This document shows positions 37,237 through 46,154 of a stretch of 64,000 nucleotides of DNA, piece by piece; the stretch's first letter is position 1, and every line of letters begins with the position of its first letter. Made by a program: the position numbers and the translations under genes. This stretch comes from Helicobacter pullorum NCTC 12824. GTDB taxonomy: Bacteria; Campylobacterota; Campylobacteria; Campylobacterales; Helicobacteraceae. The stretch spans positions 1-64,000 of the forward strand of contig NZ_JAERIT010000008.1 of the NCBI RefSeq assembly GCF_017979475.1, written 5' to 3'. Under the pieces are notes generated by a model, which did not search any database, had not been told where the DNA came from, and worked only from the letters and a program-made list of their open reading frames with translations.

Positions 37237-38505
37237 ATGGATTTTTTAAAAATTATCGGGGAATCAAAACTGCAAGGCTCTATTGGAATCTCTGGAGCAA
37301 AAAACTCCGCCTTGCCGCTCATTGCTCTAAGCACATTAGCAAAAAATGAGATTACATTAGAAAATTTGCCTGAAGTAGTTGATATCAAAACTTTTCTATC
37401 CCTGCTTAGTATGCTTGGATGTGGTATTCAAGAAATCGACAATCATACTAAAACCATCATAACTTCTACTTTAAACAATACCAAAGCAAACTATGACATT
37501 GTCCGAAAAATGCGTGCTTCAATCCTTGTTTTAGGACCACTTTTGGGAAGATTTGGGTATTGCGAAGTTAGTTTGCCCGGTGGTTGTGCAATTGGTGCTA
37601 GACCCGTAGATTTGCATATCAAAGCCCTAAAAAAAATGGGAGCAAAGATTCAAATACAAGGGGGCTATATCATTGCAGAAGCCAAAAATGGCTTAAAGGG
37701 AAATGTAATAAATTTTGACAAAATCACTGTTACAGGCACAGAAAATATCCTCATGGCAGCAGCAATGGCTAAGGGCAAAACCAAAATTATCAATGCCGCA
37801 AAAGAACCAGAAGTGGTGCAACTTTGTGAAGTCCTAAAAGAAAGTGGGATTGATATTCAAGGTATCGGAAGTGATGAAATTGAAATTTATGGGACAGATA
37901 TGCAACCACTAATTTTCCCAAAACCCATTTGCGTCATTCCTGATAGAATTGAAGCGGGAACTTATCTTTGCGCTGGTGCAATCACAAACTCTCAAATTAC
38001 GCTTAACAACATTAATCCAACGCATTTAGAAGCAATTATTTCTAAGCTTGAAGAGATTGGCTTCAAACTGCAATTTAGTCAAGATTCTATCACGATTTAT
38101 CCCACACAAAACCCACAAGCATTTGAGCTTTCAACAACAGAATATCCCGGTTTTCCAACAGATATGCAAGCTCAATTTATGGCTTTAGCCACACAATGTG
38201 AAGGGAGCAGCATTATCCAAGAGCGTCTTTTTGAAAATCGCTTTATGCATGTAAGCGAACTCCAAAGAATGGGTGCAAACATCACGCTAAAGGGCAATAC
38301 AGCAACCATTCAAGGCAAAAGCAAGCTTTATGGGACAGATGTAATGGCAACAGATTTGCGTGCTTCTAGTGCATTGGTTTTAGCTGCTCTTGTCGCTAAG
38401 GGAGAAAGCAATATCCATCGCATCTACCACCTTGATAGAGGCTATGAATCTTTAGAATCTAAACTCACCAAACTTGGTGCTAAAATCACAAGAGAAAAAG
38501 AATGA
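37237..38505 (+). CDS. murA: UDP-GlcNAc enolpyruvyl transferase
   Basis: MurA catalyses the first committed step of peptidoglycan synthesis. The 422-residue protein has [12 protein letters not shown], the active-site Cys117 in [15 protein letters not shown] (so fosfomycin-sensitive type), and [13 protein letters not shown]. It overlaps rsmH by 4 bp. Confidence 0.97.
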   Translation: MDFLKIIGESKLQGSIGISGAKNSALPLIALSTLAKNEITLENLPEVVDIKTFLSLLSMLGCGIQEIDNHTKTIITSTLNNTKANYDIVRKMRASILVLGPLLGRFGYCEVSLPGGCAIGARPVDLHIKALKKMGAKIQIQGGYIIAEAKNGLKGNVINFDKITVTGTENILMAAAMAKGKTKIINAAKEPEVVQLCEVLKESGIDIQGIGSDEIEIYGTDMQPLIFPKPICVIPDRIEAGTYLCAGAITNSQITLNNINPTHLEAIISKLEEIGFKLQFSQDSITIYPTQNPQAFELSTTEYPGFPTDMQAQFMALATQCEGSSIIQERLFENRFMHVSELQRMGANITLKGNTATIQGKSKLYGTDVMATDLRASSALVLAALVAKGESNIHRIYHLDRGYESLESKLTKLGAKITREKE

Positions 38506-39437
38506 ATCCTCCACATATTTCAGTTTTAAAACAAGAAGTTTTAGAGACTTTTGAGAATGAACTAATTACAAAAAATGGAGGAATTTTGATTGATTGCACA
38601 CTTGGTTTTGGGGGGCATAGCCTAGCACTCTTAGAAAAATATCCAAAACTAAAAATCATTGGCATTGATCAAGACAATGACGCTATTGCTCTTGCAACAA
38701 GACGATTAGAAAACTTTAAAGACCGCTTTAGCATAAAATATGGCAAATTTAGCGAAACCCTAAAAACAATCCTCTCTCAAGAACAAAATATCGTAGGAAT
38801 ATTAGCCGATATTGGTGTTTCATCAATGCAATTTGACAACAAAGAAAGAGGATTTTCCTTTGAATCTGAAACTTTGGATATGCGAATGGATAAAACTAAA
38901 AATTTCAATGCCAAAGACATTATCAACACCTACTCTCTCCCAGAACTAGAGCGAATCTTTAAAAATTTTGGAGAGATTAGAGAATACAAAAAACTAGCCC
39001 ATTGCATCATAGAATTACGCAAAAAAGAAAAAATCACTAGCGCAAAAATACTTAGCGAGTTTATTGCTAGGCATTTCAAACACCCCAAAATCCACCCAGC
39101 CACCCTAGCCTTTCAAGCCCTACGGATTGAAGTCAATGATGAATTAGGCGAACTTGAAAGATTATTGCAAATTTTTGAAACTCACAAAATACAAAATGGA
39201 GCTAGACTTTGCATTATTTCTTTCCATTCATTAGAAGATAGGATAATAAAAACTTATTTTAAAAAATGGGAAAATCCTTGCATTTGCCCACAAGAAGCTA
39301 TGTTGTGCAAATGTGGAAAAAACCACCAAAAAGGCAAGAATCTCTACAAAAAGCCACTCACAGCCACAGCCCAAGAAATTCAAGAAAACCCTCGCTCTCG
39401 CAGTGCAAAATTGCGTGCATTTGAATTTTTTAGCTAA
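38502..39437 (+). CDS. rsmH: 16S rRNA m4C1402 methyltransferase
   Basis: RsmH (MraW) methylates N4 of C1402 in 16S rRNA. The 311-residue protein has [11 protein letters not shown] at the start, the SAM site [35 protein letters not shown], and the C-terminal [14 protein letters not shown]. It is followed by an FtsL-like gene, which is the classic cell-division cluster order. Confidence 0.96.
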   Translation: MNPPHISVLKQEVLETFENELITKNGGILIDCTLGFGGHSLALLEKYPKLKIIGIDQDNDAIALATRRLENFKDRFSIKYGKFSETLKTILSQEQNIVGILADIGVSSMQFDNKERGFSFESETLDMRMDKTKNFNAKDIINTYSLPELERIFKNFGEIREYKKLAHCIIELRKKEKITSAKILSEFIARHFKHPKIHPATLAFQALRIEVNDELGELERLLQIFETHKIQNGARLCIISFHSLEDRIIKTYFKKWENPCICPQEAMLCKCGKNHQKGKNLYKKPLTATAQEIQENPRSRSAKLRAFEFFS

Positions 39438-39448
39438 AGGAAGATAAG

Positions 39449-39982
39449 ATGGAATCTTATGGTGATTTACGCCTCAAAGAAAGCGACAAAATCCAAAAAA
39501 CCAACTTCCTAAACAAGATTTTTAAAAAAGAAAGTGAAATCACTCAAGAAAATTTAGAATTCCTAGAAGAACACGCCAGCCACGCAACAATGCACAATCA
39601 GCCCAACCAAACTTCACAACTAGAATCACTCCCCGAAGATTCTACTTCCTTAGATTCTATTTCTTCTAATTCTACTGCCAATCAAGAATCTCCAAATATC
39701 ACCCTTGATACACAAGAAAAAGAGGAACTCAACGAGCTTTCTATTGATGAACCCACAAAGGAAATTCCTTTTAAAATGGTGTGCATTACATTTGGGGTAA
39801 TGTTTTTTGTGCTTTTACTTTTTATTCCCAAAATTTATATTCGCAATAATATTTATTACACTAGCCGCAACATCGTGCAGCTGCAGACACAACTTGATTC
39901 ACTCAACGAAGAAAACAAACAAATTAAAAAACAATTAGAAGATATTAAATTTAGAAATTTAACGCATGAACTAGATTTTTAG
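39449..39982 (+). CDS. FtsL-like bitopic membrane protein
   Basis: A 177-residue protein. Residues 1-108 are acidic, Ser/Thr/Asn-rich and probably unstructured. One membrane helix lies at about 109-130 (MVCITFGVMFFVLLLFIPKIYI). After it comes a short coiled coil (VQLQTQLDSLNEENKQIKKQ). Topology, coiled coil and position directly after rsmH fit FtsL, which links FtsB and the septal synthase, but the sequence itself is poorly conserved. The long cytoplasmic part is unusual for FtsL. Confidence 0.55.
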   Translation: MESYGDLRLKESDKIQKTNFLNKIFKKESEITQENLEFLEEHASHATMHNQPNQTSQLESLPEDSTSLDSISSNSTANQESPNITLDTQEKEELNELSIDEPTKEIPFKMVCITFGVMFFVLLLFIPKIYIRNNIYYTSRNIVQLQTQLDSLNEENKQIKKQLEDIKFRNLTHELDF

Positions 39983-39987
39983 GAATT

Positions 39988-40064
<77 letters not shown>

Positions 40065-40099
40065 ATAAGAATTATTAAAAAATTGAAAGATTTTGAAAG

Positions 40100-40174
40100 T
40101 GGCTGGGGTACAAGGATTCGAACCTCGGAATGGCTGGACCAAAACCAGCTGCCTTACCGCTTGGCGATACCCCA
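40100..40174 (-). tRNA. tRNA-Gln (UUG)
   Basis: A 75-nt cloverleaf on the minus strand with acceptor stem TGGGGTA/TACCCCA, anticodon TTG in loop TTTTGGT, T loop GTTCGAATC, discriminator G and encoded CCA. It lies 35 bp before the initiator tRNA and is likely co-transcribed with it. Confidence 0.95.
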
Positions 40175-40192
40175 ACAAATTTAAGAAGTGAA

Positions 40193-40198
40193 ATTATA
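40193..40198 (-). promoter_or_regulatory. -10 box for tRNA-Gln and tRNA-fMet
   Basis: Minus-strand TATAAT (GGCTATAATTT) ending 18 nt before the tRNA-Gln 5' end. Confidence 0.6.
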
Positions 40199-40304
40199 GC
40201 CAAATTATTTATTAATGTCAATATAAACTTTGATTTTATATCACTCATTAAATTATTTTGCCTGATTTTAATAATAGTTTAACAATATTTCATAATGTAT
40301 TATT

Positions 40305-40448
40305 AATATATTGAGAATATATTATTTAATAGTATTTTACATATTGATTATATGTTTAAAATATGTTTATTACTATTAATTACATATTAATTACATTATT
40401 TATTATATATTGGTTATATATTGAATACATATTATTTAACTATATTCT
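40305..40448. repeat. Degenerate 11-bp tandem array (about 13 units)
   Basis: The 330-bp gap between tRNA-Gln and ribB holds about 13 units of near 11 bp with consensus A(C/T)ATATT(G/A)ATT. Examples: AATATATTGAG 40305, AATATATTATT 40316, ACATATTGATT 40339, ATATGTTTAAA 40350, ATATGTTTATT 40361, ACATATTAATT 40382, ATATATTGGTT 40405, ATATATTGAAT 40416, ACATATTATTT 40427. ATTAATTACAT is perfectly repeated in tandem at 40375-40385 and 40386-40396. Unit length stays at 10-12. No reading frame is present. Confidence 0.8.
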
Positions 40449-40462
40449 AATAGAAACTCTTG

Positions 40463-40468
40463 TATAAT
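40463..40468 (+). promoter_or_regulatory. -10 box for ribB
   Basis: TATAAT (CTTGTATAATCC), 36 bp before the ATG at 40505 and 14 bp after the 11-bp array. Confidence 0.6.
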
Positions 40469-40504
40469 CCCTCACATTTACAAATTAATTACATGGTATA
40501 ACTT

Positions 40505-41536
40505 ATGGAAACAATTATAAGAGTAGAAGAAGCAATCAAAGCTATCAAAAATGGCGAAATGATTATTATAATGGATGATGAAGATAGAGAAAATGAGGGC
40601 GATTTGGTTATGGCAGGGATCTTTAGCACCCCTGAAAAAATCAACTTTATGGCACAAGAAGCTAGAGGATTGATTTGCGTTTCTATCACAAAAGAAATTG
40701 CACAATCGCTAGATTTACCCCCCATGGTTAGCAATAATAGCTCCAACCATGAAACCGCCTTTACTGTATCCATTGACGCAAAAGAAGCCAAAACCGGAAT
40801 CTCTGCCTATGAGCGAGATTTGACTATCAATCTAATGTGCAAAGCCAATGCCAATCCAAATGACTTTGTGCGTCCAGGGCACATTTTCCCTTTAATTGCC
40901 AAAGAAGGCGGAGTATTAGAACGCACAGGGCATACTGAAGCAAGTGTAGATATTTGCCGTCTTGCTGGATTAAAACCCATTAGCGTAATTTGTGAGATTA
41001 TGAAAGAAGATGGAATGATGGCAAAAAGAGGAGATAGATTCTTAAGTGAGTTTTCCACAAAACACAATTTAAAGATTCTTTATGTTTCTGACTTGATTCA
41101 ATACCGCCTAAAATTCGAAAAACTCACCACAATCATCTCTCAAGAGGAAGTAGAATTTTTTGATACAAAAGCAACAAAAATAAAAATCAAAGATCACCTC
41201 AATCAAATCCATAGTATTTTTAAATTTGGTAATCCCACACAAAAACCCTTAGTCAAATTCCACACTATCAAAGAGGATTTGGAGCTTTTGGAAAACACAA
41301 TAAGCTTCAAAGGCTTAATGCGTTCTATTGAAATTTTGAAAAAAGAAGGTGGTTACTTAGTGTTTTTAAAAACCAAAACTAGCAAAGATATTAAAGAACT
41401 TGGAATTGGCGCACAAATCCTAAAGAGCTTTGAAATTGAAGATTTTAGACTGCTTACAACTTCCAACTTTGACGAAAATGAGTGCAGTATGCTTAGTGGA
41501 TTTAACCTAAAAATACTAGAAAGGATTGAAGTATAA
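40505..41536 (+). CDS. ribB: DHBP synthase with degenerate RibA-like tail
   Basis: 3,4-dihydroxy-2-butanone 4-phosphate synthase of riboflavin synthesis. Residues 1 to about 205 form the RibB domain with DDEDRENEGDLV, RPGHIFPLIAKEGGVLERTGHTEAS and CEIMKEDGMMAKR. Residues 210-343 align in shape to GTP cyclohydrolase II but lack the three zinc Cys and the RQEGRGIGL-type active-site segment; only the end (ELGIGAQIL, FRLLTTSNF, LKILERIEV) is recognisable. The H. pylori homologue HP0804 is likewise a two-domain protein with a non-functional RibA part. A separate RibA must exist elsewhere. Confidence 0.9.
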   Translation: METIIRVEEAIKAIKNGEMIIIMDDEDRENEGDLVMAGIFSTPEKINFMAQEARGLICVSITKEIAQSLDLPPMVSNNSSNHETAFTVSIDAKEAKTGISAYERDLTINLMCKANANPNDFVRPGHIFPLIAKEGGVLERTGHTEASVDICRLAGLKPISVICEIMKEDGMMAKRGDRFLSEFSTKHNLKILYVSDLIQYRLKFEKLTTIISQEEVEFFDTKATKIKIKDHLNQIHSIFKFGNPTQKPLVKFHTIKEDLELLENTISFKGLMRSIEILKKEGGYLVFLKTKTSKDIKELGIGAQILKSFEIEDFRLLTTSNFDENECSMLSGFNLKILERIEV

Positions 41537-41601
41537 AAGCATTATCCATTTTAAGTTTGCAACAATCGCACAAACCAAATCAAAATACAACAAGGTAACA
41601 A

Positions 41602-42567
41602 ATGCAAAAAAATACACCCAAAAAAGCTATTATCCTTTTAAATATGGGGGGAGCAAGCTCCCTTAATGAAGTAGAAATTTTTTTGAAAAATATGTTTAAT
41701 GACCCCTATATCCTGCCTATCAAAAGTGATTTTTTTCGCAAGATTCTAGCAAATTTCATTACCCACAAACGCCTTGAAGAATCCCAAAATAATTATAAAA
41801 AAATCGGCGGAAAATCTCCCATAATAGAGCATACATTTAAACTATGCCAAACTCTAGAATCGCTAGATGAAAGCTATTTTTATACTTATGCGATGCGTTA
41901 TACTCCGCCTTTTGCCAATATGGTAGCCAAGGAACTACAAAGCAAAAATATCCAAGAAATCGTGCTTTTTAGCATGTATCCACATTTTAGCTACACCACT
42001 ACTCAAAGTTCTTATGAGGATTTTTTATATGCTTTAAAGACTTTGAATTATCACCCAAAAATACATTTTATTAAAAATTATTTTGATGATTTAGATTACA
42101 ATAAAGCTATCATTCATCGCATTAAAGAATCCCTTAATAATGAAGATTCTAATGATTTTCACCTCATCTTTTCTGCCCACTCTCTCCCACAAAAAAATAT
42201 CGATAGGGGCGACCCTTATCAAAAAGAGATTCTAGCTAATGTCAATATCCTAAAAAAGTTATTGCCACAAGAAGGACTAAACTTTGCTAGCATTCAAGTG
42301 GCTTATCAATCAAAACTTGGACCCATTAAGTGGCTAGAACCAAGCTTAGAGAATACTTTAAAAAAATATAAGAACAAAAAAGTTATAATTTACCCCATTG
42401 CTTTTAGTATGGACAATTCAGAAACAGACTTTGAACTTTCCATTCAGTATAAAGAAGTATCACAGAATTTAGGAATTTTAGACTATCGTGTAGCAAGATG
42501 CCTCAATGATAGCAAAGAATTTGCAAATTTCATTATCAAAAAAGGAAATGAATGCACAAAAGCATAA
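41602..42567 (+). CDS. hemH: Ferrochelatase
   Basis: HemH inserts ferrous iron into protoporphyrin IX, the last step of haem synthesis. The 321-residue protein shows LLNMGGASSLNEVEIFL, a catalytic His in IFSAHSLPQKNI, and the C-terminal Glu-containing FSMDNSETDFELSIQY. It precedes the cytochrome c biogenesis pair, as in H. pylori (HP0376-HP0378). Confidence 0.95.
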   Translation: MQKNTPKKAIILLNMGGASSLNEVEIFLKNMFNDPYILPIKSDFFRKILANFITHKRLEESQNNYKKIGGKSPIIEHTFKLCQTLESLDESYFYTYAMRYTPPFANMVAKELQSKNIQEIVLFSMYPHFSYTTTQSSYEDFLYALKTLNYHPKIHFIKNYFDDLDYNKAIIHRIKESLNNEDSNDFHLIFSAHSLPQKNIDRGDPYQKEILANVNILKKLLPQEGLNFASIQVAYQSKLGPIKWLEPSLENTLKKYKNKKVIIYPIAFSMDNSETDFELSIQYKEVSQNLGILDYRVARCLNDSKEFANFIIKKGNECTKA

Positions 42568-42605
42568 AAGTGCATATCTAAAATCACTAAACTAAAAGGT
42601 AAAAA

Positions 42606-43202
42606 ATGAAAAAAATCATACAAATTTGGTGCATAGTTTTGGCATTTTTTCTAGTTGGTTGCGAAGAAAAAATAGATTCAAATATCGTCTCTAGTGGCAC
42701 AAAAAATACACAAGAGCAGCTTGATGCAATGCAAAATGTAGATAAAAATTCTTACAAAGAAGTCGCTGATGTGTTTTTAGAAACACAAACCATCTCTACT
42801 AAAGACAACAAACCCTATTTTTTGGTTTTTGCGGCAAATGGTTGTATTTATTGCGATAAATTAAAGGAATTAATCCGCAGCAACAATGAAATAAAAAAGA
42901 TTCTACAAGAACAATTTTCTCCCTATTATATCAATCTTAGCTATTCTAAAACACACGCTATTGATTTTTTGGAAAAACCTCAAGAAACAGCACAATTTGC
43001 ACAAATCTACAATATCAAACCTACTCCCACCCTTGTTTTTCTCACACCAAAGGGAAAAATCCTCTTTATTTATCCGGGTTATATGCCAAAAGAAAGGTTT
43101 ATGGCAACTTTAGAATTCCTGCAAAATCCCAGCCTAGAATCCAAAGAACAAAAAGAAATTTCCCAAGAATTGCAAGCCATCTTTGAATCTAAAAACATTT
43201 AA
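42606..43202 (+). CDS. Thioredoxin-like lipoprotein, HP0377-like
   Basis: A 198-residue lipoprotein. The lipobox FLVGC puts the lipidated residue at Cys19. The soluble part is a thioredoxin fold with redox motif CIYC (ANGCIYCDKLKEL) and a cis-proline in IKPTPTLVF. Between hemH and ccsBA it matches H. pylori HP0377, a periplasmic thiol reductase that keeps apocytochrome c reduced for haem attachment. The gap to ccsBA is 66 bp. Confidence 0.85.
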   Translation: MKKIIQIWCIVLAFFLVGCEEKIDSNIVSSGTKNTQEQLDAMQNVDKNSYKEVADVFLETQTISTKDNKPYFLVFAANGCIYCDKLKELIRSNNEIKKILQEQFSPYYINLSYSKTHAIDFLEKPQETAQFAQIYNIKPTPTLVFLTPKGKILFIYPGYMPKERFMATLEFLQNPSLESKEQKEISQELQAIFESKNI

Positions 43203-43268
43203 TTGTTTATCAATGGTTATTTTTAGATATTGTAGAATCCAAAATTCATTCTTTGTGGAAAGGACTTT

Positions 43269-46055
43269 ATGAATCAACTGCGTATTTTGATTAACAACAC
43301 AATCAAGGGATTTTGTAATTTTTGGATTACAATTGTTTTGCTTTTGGCTTATGGTAGTGCTTGTGCTGTCGCAACTTTTGTAGAAAATGACTATGGAACT
43401 CCCTCCGCAAAAGCACTTGTATATAATACACAATGGTTTGATTTATTGCATATTCTTTTGGTTTTAAATCTTATAGGACTCCTCTTACTTTCTCGTGCTT
43501 GGCAAAGAAAAAAATATGCGAGCTTTCTTTTTCATTCCTCTTTGGTTGTAATTTTTATCGGTGCTGCTATGACTAGATATTATGGATTTGAAGGGGTAAT
43601 GCACATACGCGAGGGGCAAAAGAGCAATACCCTACAATCTCAAGAAGAATTTTTAACTATCTTTGCAAAACTAGATGGCAAATATTATCGTGCATTTTTC
43701 CCCACAACACTTACCCCTTTAGTGCAAGATAAATTTAATTACACCTTGCCTTTTGATAATGATGAACTAAAAATAAAATTTCTTGATTATACCCCCGCAA
43801 AGGATAAAACTACACTTGATACCTTAAAAGTAGAAATCAGCTATCAAGGCTTCACACAAATTACAGAAATAGAAAAAAATGTAATGGGACAATCTCCAAT
43901 CCCCTTTAACCTAGGAAATTCACAATTTGCACTAGAATGGGGGACAAGAACAATCACCCTACCCTTTAGCATTGAATTAAAAGACTTTCAACTAGACCGG
44001 TATGCTGGTTCTATGAGTCCTTCTTCTTATGCTTCTGAAATTATTGTAATTGACGAAACAAAAAACTTAGAAAAACCTTATCGCATCTTTATGAACAATG
44101 TCTTAGATTATGGAGGTTTTCGTTTCTTTCAATCCTCTTATGATCAAGATGAACAAGGCACAATTTTATCCGTCAATCGCGATCCGGGCAAAATACCCAC
44201 TTATATCGGTTATGCTATGCTGACATTAGGGCTTTTATGGTCGTTTTTTGCCAAAAATGGTCGCTTCTATAAACTTAGTCGCTATCTCAAAGCACAAAAT
44301 CTCGTTTTTGCTGCCTCTTTGGCTTTGAGTGCCTTTGCCCTCCAAACCCCTTTAAATGCGACACAAAATGATGCTACAATTCCAGAGATTCCGCCAATCA
44401 CAAACGAAAGTGTTTTGGACTTAATCCAAAATCTCAAAGAAAAATCCGCTCCACATTCTGCACTTTTTGGGAAAATACTTGTTCAAGATTTTGGGGGCAG
44501 AATCAAACCTATGGACACCCTTGCCATGGAATATATCCACAAAATGACCAAAAAAGATAATTTTTTGGGGCTTAGCAATATGCAACTTTTTTTGGGTATG
44601 ATGATGTATCCTAATGAATTTAAAAAAATTAAGATGATTGCAATTTCTACCCCAAAACTTAAAGAACTCATCGGAGTAGAAAAAAATCAAAAATATATTG
44701 CTTTTGAAGATGTTTTTGTCGATAATCAATATAAACTTCTCAATTATCTTGAAGAGGCAAATCGCAAAAAACCAGCAATGAGAGATAAATTTGATAAAGA
44801 TATTATTGAAGTTGATGAAAGAATCAATGTAGCCTATCTTATCTATACCGCTCAATCACTTAGAATCATACCAGATTTTAGCAGACAAACTACCACTTGG
44901 TATGCCCCAACAGAAGCCATGGCAGGCTTTCAAGAAAAAGATAGAGAGCAGATTCACAAACTTTTTAACGCATATTTTATGAGTTTTCATCAAGGTTTAG
45001 TAGAAAATAATTGGGAAAATGCAAATTTAGCCATAGAAGCACTCAAAAATATCCAAAGCAAATTTGGCACTGACCTTCTCCCACCACAAAGCAAAATCGA
45101 CTTAGAAATTCTTTTAAATCACTATAATATCTTTGATAATCTAACTCCTTTATACATTTTAGCAGGTGTTATATTATTTATTATTGTTTTGGTGCAGATT
45201 TTTAGAAACAAAAGCGTTAATATCTTTGCTAACAAAGCCATTCATATTTTCATTGCTTTATTGGTTTTAATCCACACAATCGGACTTGGAGTGCGTTGGT
45301 ATGTCGGAGGGCATGCCCCTTGGAGCAATGCTTATGAATCAATGATTTATATTGCATGGGCAGCAGGGATTGCGGGAGTAATTTTCTTCAAAAAAAGCTA
45401 CCTTGCCCTTGCCACTGCTAGTTTTCTAGCAGGAATCTCGCTTTTTGTGGCACATTTGGGCTTTATGAATCCACAAATTGGTAATCTTGTCCCTGTTTTA
45501 AAATCCTATTGGCTTAATATCCATGTTTCCATTATTACAGCTAGCTATGGTTTCTTGGGACTTTGCTTTATGCTTGGGGCTATCACTTTGGGATTATTTA
45601 TTTTTAGAAGTTCAAAATACCCTCAAATAGACAATACTATTTTAACCTTACACACCATCAATGAAATGGCTATGATTCTAGGGCTTGCCATGCTTACAAT
45701 TGGAAACTTCTTAGGTGGAGTATGGGCAAATGAATCTTGGGGAAGATATTGGGGTTGGGACCCAAAAGAAACTTGGGCGTTAATTTCCATTGTTGTTTAT
45801 ATTATCGTCCTTCACATAAGATTCTTGCCAAAAGGTGATAATCCTTATGTTTTTGCAACATTATCTGTAATTGGATTTTATTCAATCTTAATGACTTACT
45901 TTGGAGTAAATTTTTACCTCTCTGGGTTACATTCCTATGCCGCAGGAGATCCTATTCCAGTCCCAGCATTCCTATATTATTTTGTTGCTGCAACCATTCT
46001 TTTAATCCTATTAGCTGCACGAAAAAGCGATTTGCAATCCCCCAAACTTAATTAA
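43269..46055 (+). CDS. ccsBA: Fused cytochrome c synthase CcsBA
   Basis: Single-chain system II cytochrome c synthase that exports haem and attaches it to CXXCH motifs. The 928-residue protein starts with the CcsB/ResB part (membrane helices at about 15-35, 58-75 and 85-102, periplasmic domain to about 310), and ends with the CcsA/ResC part (several helices from about 615). The tryptophan-rich haem site is seen in WANESWGRYWGWDPKETWAL, and conserved His residues in LVLIHTIGLG, VAHLGFM and LHSYAAG. The 3' end forms one arm of a terminator hairpin. Confidence 0.95.
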   Translation: MNQLRILINNTIKGFCNFWITIVLLLAYGSACAVATFVENDYGTPSAKALVYNTQWFDLLHILLVLNLIGLLLLSRAWQRKKYASFLFHSSLVVIFIGAAMTRYYGFEGVMHIREGQKSNTLQSQEEFLTIFAKLDGKYYRAFFPTTLTPLVQDKFNYTLPFDNDELKIKFLDYTPAKDKTTLDTLKVEISYQGFTQITEIEKNVMGQSPIPFNLGNSQFALEWGTRTITLPFSIELKDFQLDRYAGSMSPSSYASEIIVIDETKNLEKPYRIFMNNVLDYGGFRFFQSSYDQDEQGTILSVNRDPGKIPTYIGYAMLTLGLLWSFFAKNGRFYKLSRYLKAQNLVFAASLALSAFALQTPLNATQNDATIPEIPPITNESVLDLIQNLKEKSAPHSALFGKILVQDFGGRIKPMDTLAMEYIHKMTKKDNFLGLSNMQLFLGMMMYPNEFKKIKMIAISTPKLKELIGVEKNQKYIAFEDVFVDNQYKLLNYLEEANRKKPAMRDKFDKDIIEVDERINVAYLIYTAQSLRIIPDFSRQTTTWYAPTEAMAGFQEKDREQIHKLFNAYFMSFHQGLVENNWENANLAIEALKNIQSKFGTDLLPPQSKIDLEILLNHYNIFDNLTPLYILAGVILFIIVLVQIFRNKSVNIFANKAIHIFIALLVLIHTIGLGVRWYVGGHAPWSNAYESMIYIAWAAGIAGVIFFKKSYLALATASFLAGISLFVAHLGFMNPQIGNLVPVLKSYWLNIHVSIITASYGFLGLCFMLGAITLGLFIFRSSKYPQIDNTILTLHTINEMAMILGLAMLTIGNFLGGVWANESWGRYWGWDPKETWALISIVVYIIVLHIRFLPKGDNPYVFATLSVIGFYSILMTYFGVNFYLSGLHSYAAGDPIPVPAFLYYFVAATILLILLAARKSDLQSPKLN

Positions 46056-46110
46056 TCTCAAAAAGACTTTTTCTTTTAGAGATTAATTAAGCCATATTTT
46101 TTATTTTTTT
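46048..46110 (+). terminator. Intrinsic terminator after ccsBA
   Basis: Perfect 12-bp inverted repeat TTAATTAATCTC (46048-46059) and GAGATTAATTAA (46079-46090), followed by a run dominated by T up to 46110. The left arm overlaps the ccsBA stop codon. Confidence 0.65.
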
Positions 46111-46119
46111 TGCTATAAT
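46111..46119 (+). promoter_or_regulatory. Extended -10 promoter for thrS-infC-rpmI-rplT
   Basis: TGCTATAAT directly after a T run, 35 bp before the thrS ATG. Confidence 0.7.
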
Positions 46120-46154
46120 CTTTCCCAATTTTCATTTCAAAAGGCAATATTTTA

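Noticed and set aside
40305-40448. CRISPR array
   Set aside because: Units are about 11 bp, AT-only and contiguous with no unique spacers, and no cas gene is near.
40175-40504. FMN riboswitch upstream of ribB
   Set aside because: No conserved FMN-element sequence; the region is the AT-rich 11-bp array followed by a short leader.
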